Shown here piece after piece: positions 1-8,209 of a DNA stretch of 64,000 nt. The DNA is from Ignavibacteria bacterium (lineage in GTDB: Bacteria > Bacteroidota > Ignavibacteria > Tepidaquicellales > Tepidaquicellaceae): the NCBI GenBank assembly GCA_016709315.1, contig JADJMZ010000007.1, positions 186,001 to 250,000 on the forward strand. Direction: 5' to 3'. The position numbers were made by a program, and so were the translations under genes. Within the stretch, counting starts at the first letter, position 1. Each line of letters begins with the position of its first letter. The notes under the pieces are model-generated. The model searched no databases and was not told where the DNA came from. It saw nothing but the letters and a program-made list of their open reading frames with translations.

Positions 1-1017
1 CAGTTTCAGGATCTGGGACATAATGCAATTCTGATTGTCGGAGATTATACTGCAATGATCGGGGATCCTTCTGGTAAGAAGAAGACAAGACCTCAGCTTA
101 CATTTGAAGAGACTAAATTATACGGAGAATCATATTTCATTCAGGCGGGAAAGATACTTGATCTTTCCAAAGCTAAGATCTTGTATAATTCCGAATGGCT
201 CGGAAAAATTGATCTTCAGAGATTGATAGTAATTCTGGGAAAATTTACCGTTCAGAGAATACTTGAAAGGGATGATTTTACAAACAGACTAAAAGAGCAG
301 ACTGAAATTTCTATGCATGAATTATTATATCCCATAATGCAGGGATATGATTCCTTTGCTATTGATGCTGATGTGGAACTCGGAGGTACGGATCAGAAAT
401 TTAATAATCTGGTTGGCCGGGATATGCAGAAAAAATTTGGAAAAGATCAGCAGGTTGTGATAACGATGCCTTTACTTGAAGGGACGGACGGATTTGAAAA
501 AATGAGCAAGTCTTTAGATAATGCGATTGGAATAACCGAAGAACCAAAAAATATTTTCGGAAAGACAATGAGCATTCCCGATACATTGATTTACAAATAT
601 TTTGAACTTTGTACTAAAATTGAAGATCAGGAACTCCGGCAGATCAAGAGTGATCTGGAAGAAGGTATTGTCAACCCAAGGGATTTAAAGAGAAGGCTTG
701 GACATGAAATTGTAAAAATGTATTACGATGAAGATACTGCAGACAAGACAATCGAAGAATTTGATAAAGTGTTTATTAAAAAGGAAATTCCGGATGAAAT
801 ACCGGAGCTGATGATAAATGAGGAGAATATGAAACTAACTGAACTTCTGACTTTTACTAAGCTTTCGGATTCGAACAGTAACGCCAGAAGACTGATAGAA
901 CAGGGAGCGGTAAGCATAAACGGAAAAAAAGTTACTGATGTAAATTTAGTTCCGGAGATTATAAACGGAATGATTTTAAAAGTAGGTAAAAGAAAGTTTC
1001 TTAAAGTTTTAAAGTAA
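1..1017 (+). CDS. tyrS: Tyrosine--tRNA ligase, N-terminus cut off by window edge
   Basis: Charges tRNA-Tyr with tyrosine in the cytoplasm. The frame is open from base 1, so the start codon and the HIGH-like region lie upstream of the window; the first internal ATG (55) is not the start. Visible are the GDPSGKKKTR segment of the Rossmann fold, the tyrosine pocket region (LGGTDQKFNN), the EKMSKSLDNAIG loop (codons near 499-513) that binds ATP, and a C-terminal S4 RNA-binding domain beginning around LTELLTFTKL with SNARRLIEQGAVSING. Stop TAA at 1015-1017. The pattern is that of the long bacterial TyrRS type. Identity is certain; only the N-terminal part is missing. Confidence 0.96.
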   Translation, partial: QFQDLGHNAILIVGDYTAMIGDPSGKKKTRPQLTFEETKLYGESYFIQAGKILDLSKAKILYNSEWLGKIDLQRLIVILGKFTVQRILERDDFTNRLKEQTEISMHELLYPIMQGYDSFAIDADVELGGTDQKFNNLVGRDMQKKFGKDQQVVITMPLLEGTDGFEKMSKSLDNAIGITEEPKNIFGKTMSIPDTLIYKYFELCTKIEDQELRQIKSDLEEGIVNPRDLKRRLGHEIVKMYYDEDTADKTIEEFDKVFIKKEIPDEIPELMINEENMKLTELLTFTKLSDSNSNARRLIEQGAVSINGKKVTDVNLVPEIINGMILKVGKRKFLKVLK

Positions 1018-1054
1018 TATTTTTTATAATTTAAAAATAAACGGGGTAAGACAA

Positions 1055-1600
1055 TTGTTTAAACCATCAAAATTATTTTTCACCAAAGGAGTAGGCAGGC
1101 ATAAAGATTATCTGCAGTCATTTGAACTTGCATTAAGACAGGCGGGAATTGAGAAATGCAACATTGTTACTGTTTCCAGTATATTTCCGGGTGGTTGCAA
1201 AAGACTCACAATGGAACAGGGGACTGCATTGCTTGAACCAGGGCAGATTACATTCTGCGTAATGGCAAGAAATTTTACTAATGAGCCGAACAGACTTATC
1301 GCTTCATCAATTGGAGTTGCGCTGCCATTAGATGACAGTCATTACGGTTATATTTCTGAGCATCATCCGTTCGGGGAACCTGAAAAAGTGGCGGGAGAAT
1401 ATGCAGAGGATCTTGCAGCAACAATGTTAGCTACCACGCTGGGAGTAGAATTTGATTCTGAAACTGCCTGGAATGAAAGAGAAAATGTTTATAAACAAAG
1501 CGGAAAAATTATTAAAACTTTTAATATCACACAATCTGCTGAAGGCGATAAGAACGGATTATGGACAACTGTAATATCTTGTGTCGTTTTTCTTCCGTAA
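1055..1600 (+). CDS. Pyruvoyl-dependent arginine decarboxylase
   Basis: Predicted to convert arginine to agmatine and CO2, the first step of the agmatine route to polyamines. The 181-residue length fits the PvlArgDC family. The proenzyme cleaves itself between two serines to make the pyruvoyl group; here the site is S41-S42 in VTVSSIFPGGCK. The conserved SEHHPFGE segment, with the likely catalytic acid E102, and the AEDLAATMLATTLG helix are present. Start is TTG at 1055, shortly after a GGGG-containing stretch at 1043-1046. It lies 37 bp after tyrS and 22 bp before the YtxH-like gene. An arginase sits at 26.5 kb, but no agmatinase or agmatine deiminase is in the window. Confidence 0.9.
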   Translation: MFKPSKLFFTKGVGRHKDYLQSFELALRQAGIEKCNIVTVSSIFPGGCKRLTMEQGTALLEPGQITFCVMARNFTNEPNRLIASSIGVALPLDDSHYGYISEHHPFGEPEKVAGEYAEDLAATMLATTLGVEFDSETAWNERENVYKQSGKIIKTFNITQSAEGDKNGLWTTVISCVVFLP

Positions 1601-1622
1601 GTTTTTAATTTAACAGAATTAA

Positions 1623-1985
1623 ATGTCAAAAAAATTAATACTCGGATTGATATTTGGAGTTGCTGCAGGTACAGCCGCAGCATTCCTTATAAAATTTAGA
1701 AATAAAAATAAATCATTTCTCGAGATTGAGTATGATGATGAAAATGATATGCTCGATAAGGCTAACGATTATTTATTGCTTGCTAAAAACAAAGTAGAGT
1801 CAATGGTAAAGAAAGCTGAAGCGGAATCATTTTCCTTACTGGACGAAGCCGGAAATATTTTATCAAAGGTTAAAGACAGTACAGCCAGGGTTCACAGCAG
1901 TGAAAGTGAAGAAATTATTGAAGATATAGAAAAAACTAAAAAAGAAATAGAAGAAATTATTGATAACTTCAGGAAAAAACTCTAG
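1623..1985 (+). CDS. Small YtxH-like membrane-anchored protein
   Basis: 120 residues. An N-terminal hydrophobic helix with a glycine/alanine stretch (LILGLIFGVAAGTAAAFLI, about residues 5-23) is followed by a charged helical tail (EDIEKTKKEIEEIIDNFRKKL) that should form a coiled coil. This is the layout of YtxH-domain proteins, often stress-related in Firmicutes and of unknown function in the FCB group. It lies 22 bp after the arginine decarboxylase and is probably cotranscribed. The domain name is a pattern match by eye, so no function is assigned. Confidence 0.7.
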   Translation: MSKKLILGLIFGVAAGTAAAFLIKFRNKNKSFLEIEYDDENDMLDKANDYLLLAKNKVESMVKKAEAESFSLLDEAGNILSKVKDSTARVHSSESEEIIEDIEKTKKEIEEIIDNFRKKL

Positions 1986-2062
1986 GTTATTTTATTTTCC
2001 TTTTCAGAGATGTGATTATCTTAAAATTAAATTATGTGATTTAAAATTGAAGGAAAGCGTTT

Positions 2063-2776
2063 ATGTATAAAATGTTACTGCGCAGTTGTAAACTTGTAAT
2101 GATAACATCTGTGTTTTTTGTAATACTAACAGGACTGGCAATGGTAGCTTATCCCGGAGGTTCAAAATATGACAGGACGTCTGTACACTATAACATCTTC
2201 CTAAATTTTTTCAGTGATCTCGGAACGACGATAACCTATTCAGGAAAACAAAATACTTTATCAAACATTTTATTTATCATCGCCTTAGGTTCGACAGGTC
2301 TGGTGATGATTTATTTTTCAAAGATCTGGAGAGCTATTGACACAACCAGCCATGAACATAAAATACTTGGATTTTTAAGTAAAATTTTCCTGGTAATAAG
2401 CGGAAGCAGTTTTATTGGTTTAGCTTTCACTCCCTGGAATAAATTTTTTGATTTCCATCTGATCTTTTTTAAACTCGCTTTTTCATTTTTACTTGCATGG
2501 ACATTAATAATTATTTTTTTGCAGTTCAGTAACCGCAAGATGCGGGGTTTGGTAATAGTAAATATAATATTTGCTTTATTTCTGTCTGGTTATGATTATT
2601 TTTTATTCACAGGTCCGAACTTCGGCTCTGAAGAGGGATTTGAATTTCAGGCGATTACACAAAAACTTATTGTTTACTTAGCCATAGTCAATCTTTTTAT
2701 CCAGGCATTTGGCATCAAACGGTTTCTGCGAAGCGCTGATTTCAGAAGAAACGGTATGAAAAATTTTTATGTGTGA
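2063..2776 (+). CDS. Multi-pass membrane protein of unknown function
   Basis: 237 residues with about six or seven hydrophobic segments (near residues 10-30, 65-85, 105-125, 130-155, 160-180 and 205-225). The overall look, with a conserved-seeming FSDLG motif in the first loop and an FTPWNK motif after helix 3, resembles DUF998-type proteins, but I do not recognise a firm family. ATG at 2063 follows an AGGAAAG ribosome binding site at 2050-2056. No neighbour suggests a pathway. It could be a sensor or a lipid-associated membrane protein; neither is supported by a motif. Confidence 0.6.
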   Translation: MYKMLLRSCKLVMITSVFFVILTGLAMVAYPGGSKYDRTSVHYNIFLNFFSDLGTTITYSGKQNTLSNILFIIALGSTGLVMIYFSKIWRAIDTTSHEHKILGFLSKIFLVISGSSFIGLAFTPWNKFFDFHLIFFKLAFSFLLAWTLIIIFLQFSNRKMRGLVIVNIIFALFLSGYDYFLFTGPNFGSEEGFEFQAITQKLIVYLAIVNLFIQAFGIKRFLRSADFRRNGMKNFYV

Positions 2777-2908
2777 TAATTTGATAAGCTATTAAGCTGA
2801 TTGTAATTAGAAAATTCAGTTCATCCAAGCATTAAAGACTAAAATTCCTGAAATACTTCATTAAAATTTTAACATTTCTATTACACATCCGGTGATGTAC
2901 AATTCATT

Positions 2909-3910
2909 ATGATAAAAATAAATATATTAGATCAATCACCAGTTATAAGCGGATATTCTCAGACAGATGCTGTAAATCAAACTATTGATCTTGCAAAATT
3001 CGGAGATGAAAATGGTTACCACAGATACTGGGTTGCGGAACATCATAACACAAAATCTTTTGCTTCCGCTTCTCCTGAAATTCTGATATCAGCTATAGCT
3101 TCTTCCACAAAAAATATAAGAGCAGGATCAGGAGGAGTTTTAATAAGTCATTACAGTCCTTTTAAAATAGCCGAGCAATTTAATATGCTTCAAAGTCTTT
3201 ATCCGGGAAGAATAGACCTTGGCATAGGCAGAGCTCCGGGAGGTGATTCAAAAATTTTAAAAGCGCTTAGAACTCAGAATGAAGATGCTTTTGAAAAGAC
3301 AAACGAACTGATACATATTCTCAAAAATAATTCTGAAAATAAAGTTTATAATAATTTAACAGCTGTCCCGTCAGGTTCAGGAATTCCTGAAATATGGATT
3401 CTCGGAACAAGCCCGGACAGCGCTTTATTTGCTGCGAGAAATGGTCTGAGATATGCATTCGGGAGTTTTATAAATGATGAATTTATGCTTCAGTGCTTTC
3501 AGATGTATTATCAGAATTTTCAGCCTTCGGTTTTTTTGGAAAAACCTTATCTGAATGTGGCTGTGTTTGCCGTGTGCGCTGAAAGTGAATCTGAAGCGCA
3601 TAGATTATCCAGATGCTCCGAGTACTGGCTTGTAAAAACTTTTCTTAAGAGTGAGAATATTGAATTTCCTGATGAAGAAACCTCGATGAATTATAATTTT
3701 ACTCCTGAAGAAAAAATGGTCATAGAATACAGGCGCAGGTCTGCATTTATAGGTGATGCTGATACTGTTACAGATAGAATGAAAGATTTTGTAAAAAAAT
3801 ATGCAGTGCAGGAACTTACAATCGTGACAATTGTTTCGGATCATGAGAAAAGAAAAAATTCCTACCGTTTGATTGCTGAAAGAATGAAAGATGTTTGTTT
3901 AGCTGATTAA
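2909..3910 (+). CDS. LLM-class flavin-dependent oxidoreductase (luciferase-like)
   Basis: A 333-residue TIM-barrel flavoenzyme of the bacterial luciferase-like family, close in pattern to the MsnO8-type subgroup. Key segments are the N-terminal LDQSPVISG strand, RYWVAEHHNTKSFASASPEI, the flavin/phosphate region AGSGGVLISHYSPFKIAEQF, and PGRIDLGIGRAPGGD. Members are FMN- or F420-dependent monooxygenases; the substrate cannot be predicted here. It stands alone between a membrane protein and gcvP. ATG at 2909 has no strong ribosome binding site. Confidence 0.88.
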   Translation: MIKINILDQSPVISGYSQTDAVNQTIDLAKFGDENGYHRYWVAEHHNTKSFASASPEILISAIASSTKNIRAGSGGVLISHYSPFKIAEQFNMLQSLYPGRIDLGIGRAPGGDSKILKALRTQNEDAFEKTNELIHILKNNSENKVYNNLTAVPSGSGIPEIWILGTSPDSALFAARNGLRYAFGSFINDEFMLQCFQMYYQNFQPSVFLEKPYLNVAVFAVCAESESEAHRLSRCSEYWLVKTFLKSENIEFPDEETSMNYNFTPEEKMVIEYRRRSAFIGDADTVTDRMKDFVKKYAVQELTIVTIVSDHEKRKNSYRLIAERMKDVCLAD

Positions 3911-3964
3911 AATGTATTTGAAAAATCTATTAAGTTTTGAATTTAGTTTCCTGTAAATAAATTT

Positions 3965-3972
3965 TATATTTG
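3965..3972 (+). promoter_or_regulatory. Candidate Bacteroidota-type -7 promoter element upstream of gcvP
   Basis: TATATTTG matches the TAnnTTTG -7 consensus of Bacteroidota housekeeping promoters and lies 35 bp before the gcvP start. A TTTG occurs at 3936-3939, but its 25-bp spacing is longer than the usual 19-20, so the -33 element is doubtful. Assigned by motif only. Confidence 0.35.
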
Positions 3973-4007
3973 TAATTAATTTATCAAATCAAAAATCACA
4001 TATCTCT

Positions 4008-6908
4008 ATGTCAATCTCAGAGTCAGTTTTAAATAATCAGGATAAGTTTGTAAACAGGCATATCGGACCGGATGAAGTTCAGGTAAAAGAAATGCTTGAT
4101 GTTGTCGGAGTGAATTCGCTTGATCAGCTTATCAATGAAACAATCCCTTCACAGATAAAATTAAATAAAAAATTAAAACTTGAAGAACCTTTAAGCGAAT
4201 ATAAGTTTCTGGAAAATCTTAAATCTGTTTCTTCTAAAAATAAGATTTATAAGTCGTATATTGGAATGGGATACTATCCTACAATAACACCTCAGGTAAT
4301 TTTGAGAAATGTTCTGGAGAATCCGGGCTGGTACACTCAATATACTCCTTATCAGGCGGAAATCTCACAGGGTAGACTTGAGGCGCTTCTCAATTTTCAA
4401 ACAATGATATGCGATCTTACTGCTATGGATATTGCGAATGCTTCACTGCTTGATGAAGGAACCGCAGCTACAGAAGCAATGCTTATGTTCTTTCATTCAA
4501 GAAGCGCAGGAAAGAAAAATTCTAATTCTATTTTCGTTTCACAGGACTGTTATCCGCAGACCATTGATGTTATAAAAACAAGAGCAAACCCACTGGGAAT
4601 CAATGTAATCACAGGTGATCACAGAAATGCTGAACTTACAAATGATGTATTTGCTGTTGTTGTACAATATCCCTCTGCAGACGGCGAAATATCCGATTTC
4701 AGAAATCTTTTTGAAGAAGCCCGCGGAAAAGATATTAATACTATAGTAGCAGCGGATTTAATGAGTCTTATCCTTCTGACTCCTCCCGGAGAGTTTGGAG
4801 CAGACTGCGTTGTAGGTTCGACTCAAAGGTTCGGCGTTCCGATGGGATACGGTGGTCCTCATGCTGCATATTTTGCAACAAAAGATAAGTTTAAAAGACA
4901 GATACCGGGAAGAATTATAGGTTTGTCTATTGATGTTCAGGGAAACAAAGCATACAGAATGGCTCTGCAAACCAGAGAGCAGCATATTAAAAGAGAAAAA
5001 GCTACAAGCAATATTTGTACTGCTCAGGTTCTACTTGCTATTGCTGCCGGAATGTATGCAGTCTATCATGGACCTGAAGGAGTTAAAGCGATCGCAGATA
5101 AAATTTATTTTCTTACAAATCTCCTGAACTCAGGTCTTAATGAACTTGGATTTAAACAGGTAAATAAATATTTTTTTGATACGATTAAAGTAGAATTGGA
5201 CAAAAATAAATTAAGCAATCTAAAAAAATCTTCAGAAGAAAATGGGATCAATTTCAGGTATTTTGAAAATGCAGTGGGAATTTCAATCAGTGAAATTACA
5301 GAAATCGAAGATATTAAGATTATTTTTTCATTGTTTGAAAAATTAAATCCGGAAAGAAAATTAGACTTTGATAAATTATTGAATAATTTGGTAATACAAG
5401 TACCGGAGAAATTTGAAAGACAAAGCAAGTTTCTTACTCATCCGGTATTTAACTCTTATCATTCAGAGACAGAAATGCTGAGGTATCTCAAGAATCTCGA
5501 GAATAAAGATCTGTCTCTTACTACTTCAATGATTCCTCTTGGTTCATGTACAATGAAATTAAATGCTACAACCGAAATGGCAGGACTTACCTGGCCGGAA
5601 TTCGGAAACATTCATCCATTTGTTCCATTGGATCAGGCGCAAGGTTATGCTCAGATTATTAATGAACTTTCAGACGATCTGAAAGAGATCACAGGATTTC
5701 AGGGAATATCGCTGCAACCGAATTCAGGAGCACAGGGAGAATATACCGGCTTAATGGTTATCAGACAATATCACATTGACAGAGGAGACCTTCACAGAAA
5801 TATCTGCCTTATACCTTCATCTGCTCACGGAACTAATCCTGCAAGCGCAGTAATGGCGGGAATGAAAGTGGTTGTCGTCAGCAGCGATCCTACCGGGAAT
5901 ATTGATATGGAAGATCTGAAGAAAAAAGCTGAGCAGTATAAGGAATCTCTAGCTGCATTAATGGTTACTTATCCTTCCACTCACGGAATTTATGAAGAAA
6001 CAATTCAGGAGATATGTGATATTATACACAACTTCGGCGGGCAGGTTTATATGGACGGAGCTAATATGAATGCTCAGGTTGGATTGACCAGTCCTGCAAT
6101 GATTGGCGCTGATGTATGCCATCTGAATCTTCATAAGACATTCTGCATTCCTCACGGAGGCGGAGGTCCGGGAATGGGACCTATTGGAGTTGCAGCACAT
6201 CTTATACCTTTCCTTCCTTCTCATCCGGTGATAAATACCGGCGGAGAAAAATCTATAACAGCTGTTTCCGCAGCACCCTGGGGAAGTCCAAGCATACTTG
6301 TTATATCTTATGCATATATTAAAATGATGGGTGAAGAAGGATTGAAAAGAGCTACTGAGATTGCAATACTTAATGCAAATTATATTAAAGAAAAACTTAA
6401 GGATGATTTTAAAACTCTTTATGAAGGAAAGGAAGGAAGAGTTGCGCACGAACTGATCTTTGACATGAGAAGTTTTAAAACTTCAGCTAAAGTAGAAGTA
6501 GAAGATATTGCAAAAAGACTCATGGATTATAATTTCCATGCTCCCACAGTTTCGTTTCCTGTCCCAGGTACTCTGATGGTAGAGCCGACGGAAAGTGAAA
6601 GTAAATCAGAGCTGGACAGATTCTGTCAGGCAATGAAACTTATTCGTGAAGAAATCAGGGAAATCGAATCCGGTGAAGCAGATCTACTGGATAATGTTCT
6701 AAAGAACGCTCCTCATACCTGTCAGAGTATTGTTTCCGGTGAATGGAATCATCCGTATTCCCGTGAGAAAGCAGTATTTCCGCTTGTATCGGACGGTATT
6801 AATAAATTCTGGCCGTCAGTTGCAAGAATTGATAATGCTTACGGAGACCGGAACCTTGTCTGCAGCTGCAATCCGATTAGTGATTACGCTGAAGAAAATG
6901 TTAATTGA
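4008..6908 (+). CDS. gcvP: Glycine dehydrogenase (decarboxylating), P protein
   Basis: PLP-dependent P protein of the glycine cleavage system. It decarboxylates glycine and passes the aminomethyl group to lipoyl-GcvH, feeding methylene-tetrahydrofolate formation by GcvT. At 966 residues it is the fused single-chain form (both halves of the two-subunit type). The N-terminus has the typical FVNRHIGPDE; the PLP site is HLNLHKTFCIPHGGGGPG with K710 as Schiff-base lysine; the C-terminal half carries SSAHGTNPASAVMAGM. gcvT and gcvH are not in the window. The next gene encodes a CADD-family protein tied to folate synthesis, which fits a one-carbon context. Start ATG at 4008. Confidence 0.97.
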   Translation: MSISESVLNNQDKFVNRHIGPDEVQVKEMLDVVGVNSLDQLINETIPSQIKLNKKLKLEEPLSEYKFLENLKSVSSKNKIYKSYIGMGYYPTITPQVILRNVLENPGWYTQYTPYQAEISQGRLEALLNFQTMICDLTAMDIANASLLDEGTAATEAMLMFFHSRSAGKKNSNSIFVSQDCYPQTIDVIKTRANPLGINVITGDHRNAELTNDVFAVVVQYPSADGEISDFRNLFEEARGKDINTIVAADLMSLILLTPPGEFGADCVVGSTQRFGVPMGYGGPHAAYFATKDKFKRQIPGRIIGLSIDVQGNKAYRMALQTREQHIKREKATSNICTAQVLLAIAAGMYAVYHGPEGVKAIADKIYFLTNLLNSGLNELGFKQVNKYFFDTIKVELDKNKLSNLKKSSEENGINFRYFENAVGISISEITEIEDIKIIFSLFEKLNPERKLDFDKLLNNLVIQVPEKFERQSKFLTHPVFNSYHSETEMLRYLKNLENKDLSLTTSMIPLGSCTMKLNATTEMAGLTWPEFGNIHPFVPLDQAQGYAQIINELSDDLKEITGFQGISLQPNSGAQGEYTGLMVIRQYHIDRGDLHRNICLIPSSAHGTNPASAVMAGMKVVVVSSDPTGNIDMEDLKKKAEQYKESLAALMVTYPSTHGIYEETIQEICDIIHNFGGQVYMDGANMNAQVGLTSPAMIGADVCHLNLHKTFCIPHGGGGPGMGPIGVAAHLIPFLPSHPVINTGGEKSITAVSAAPWGSPSILVISYAYIKMMGEEGLKRATEIAILNANYIKEKLKDDFKTLYEGKEGRVAHELIFDMRSFKTSAKVEVEDIAKRLMDYNFHAPTVSFPVPGTLMVEPTESESKSELDRFCQAMKLIREEIREIESGEADLLDNVLKNAPHTCQSIVSGEWNHPYSREKAVFPLVSDGINKFWPSVARIDNAYGDRNLVCSCNPISDYAEENVN

Positions 6909-7018
6909 TTTCTAAGTATTTTTAAAAATTTAGTTTAATAAATACTATAACTTTATATTTTTAATTATTTAAATATTGTTTAATTTACAATCAAAATTTT
7001 AATAACAAAACTAAATGT

Positions 7019-7708
7019 ATGCTGACAGAAGAAAAATTTATAAGTGAAGTAAATTCTACCATTGAGAAAAAAAGTTTACTTAAACATCCTTTTTATCAGA
7101 AATGGAATGAAGGAACTCTCTCCAAAACCGAACTTCAGGAATATGCGAAACAATATTATCATTTTGTCAAACATTTTCCAAGATTTGTGAGTTGTGTTCA
7201 TTCCAACTGTGAAGATGTTAAGACCAGAAAAATACTTCTTGAAAATCTTGCCGATGAGGAAGGATTCAAAACAGGAATCGAAGATCATCCAAGACTGTGG
7301 ATTAATTTTGCAGAGAGTCTTGGACTTACTGAAGCTGAAGTAAAAAGCGCTCAGCCTATCAGAGAAGTCGAGGATCTCGTTGACGGTATGTATGAACTTA
7401 CCCGCTCGCCTGAATTTACACTCGGGCTTGCATCACTTTATGCTTATGAATCTCAGGTGCCTGAAATTTCCAGAACTAAAATTGACGGGCTTAAAAAGTT
7501 TTATGGAATTGATTCTGACAAAGCGGTTGAATTTTTCACTGTACATGAAGAAGCGGATGTATATCACTCCAAAGATGAAATGGATATTATGGTAAGAAAC
7601 AATCTTTCGCTTGAAGATCAGAAAAGACTGATAAATACAGTTGATGAATCTGCTACGCTTATGTGGAATTTCCTTGACGGTGTTTATAAAAATTATTGTG
7701 TGAATTAA
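7019..7708 (+). CDS. CADD-family iron protein, predicted self-sacrificing pABA synthase
   Basis: 229 residues of the TenA/PqqC-like haem-oxygenase fold, CADD subfamily. Chlamydia CADD makes para-aminobenzoate for folate from its own side chains. By alignment from memory, the sacrificed Tyr27 corresponds to Y26 (HPFYQKW) and the amino-donor Lys152 to K154 (VPEISRTK). The dimetal ligands are also kept: E80, H90, E144 (YAYESQ), H176, D180 and H183 (HEEADVYH). This is not a thiaminase TenA, whose catalytic cysteine pattern is absent. It lies 110 bp after gcvP, a folate-dependent pathway gene, and ends before a strong terminator. Family membership is well supported; the activity is inferred from related enzymes. 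Confidence 0.88.
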   Translation: MLTEEKFISEVNSTIEKKSLLKHPFYQKWNEGTLSKTELQEYAKQYYHFVKHFPRFVSCVHSNCEDVKTRKILLENLADEEGFKTGIEDHPRLWINFAESLGLTEAEVKSAQPIREVEDLVDGMYELTRSPEFTLGLASLYAYESQVPEISRTKIDGLKKFYGIDSDKAVEFFTVHEEADVYHSKDEMDIMVRNNLSLEDQKRLINTVDESATLMWNFLDGVYKNYCVN

Positions 7709-7727
7709 TTTTTATGATTTATTTTTT

Positions 7728-7769
7728 AATAAGGGAATGATTCCTGCGGAATTGTTCCCTTATTTTTTT
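7728..7769 (+). terminator. Rho-independent terminator after the CADD-family gene
   Basis: Outer stem AATAAGGGAA (7728-7737) pairs perfectly with TTCCCTTATT (7755-7764). An inner stem ATTCC/GGAAT (7740-7744/7748-7752) closes a 3-nt loop. A T-run follows to 7769, only one base before the next annotated start at 7771. Confidence 0.9.
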
Positions 7770-7770
7770 A

Positions 7771-8190
7771 TTGAAACCATTTGTGCGTTCACTTATTGAA
7801 ATATTTAATAATAGTAAAGTAATTGCAGTTATAGGATTTTCTGAAAATCCTGCCAGACCTTCTAATAGAATTGGCAGATATCTTGCAGGTAATTCATTTA
7901 CTGTATATGGTGTAAATCCTGTGCTTAAAGGTAAGTCAGTTGACGATATTATCTGTTACGACTCGCTTGTTAATGTCCCGTTTAAAATTGACATTGTAAA
8001 TATTTTCAGAAGATCTGAATTTCTTACCGGGATTGTAAATGAGGTTTTAATGCTTAAGGTTAGACCCTCTGTAATCTGGACTCAGTATGGTGTGATTGAT
8101 TCCGCTGCAAAAGATCTTGCTTTAAAAAACAACATAGAGTACGTAGAAAATAAATGTATAATGACTGAACATCAAAAATTATTTTTGTAA
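7771..8190 (+). CDS. CoA-binding domain protein (YccU-like)
   Basis: 139-residue single Rossmann-fold protein of the CoA_binding_2 family. It shows the IAVIGFSENPARPSNRIGRYL nucleotide-binding segment, VYGVNP, the DIVNIFRRSEF motif and an IWTQYGVID region. Members bind CoA and have been linked to protein CoA-ylation or acyl-CoA metabolism; the specific role is unknown. The longest frame starts at TTG 7771, one base after the upstream terminator; GTG at 7783 is an alternative. Either way the 5' leader is almost absent, so the transcript is leaderless or arises by read-through. It ends 19 bp before the DUF2723 gene. Confidence 0.85.
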   Translation: MKPFVRSLIEIFNNSKVIAVIGFSENPARPSNRIGRYLAGNSFTVYGVNPVLKGKSVDDIICYDSLVNVPFKIDIVNIFRRSEFLTGIVNEVLMLKVRPSVIWTQYGVIDSAAKDLALKNNIEYVENKCIMTEHQKLFL

Positions 8191-8209
8191 ATTTAAAATT
8201 ATTTTCTGA

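Noticed and set aside
3911..4007. Glycine riboswitch before gcvP
   Set aside because: The 97-bp leader is AT-rich and lacks the paired GC-rich glycine-aptamer cores.
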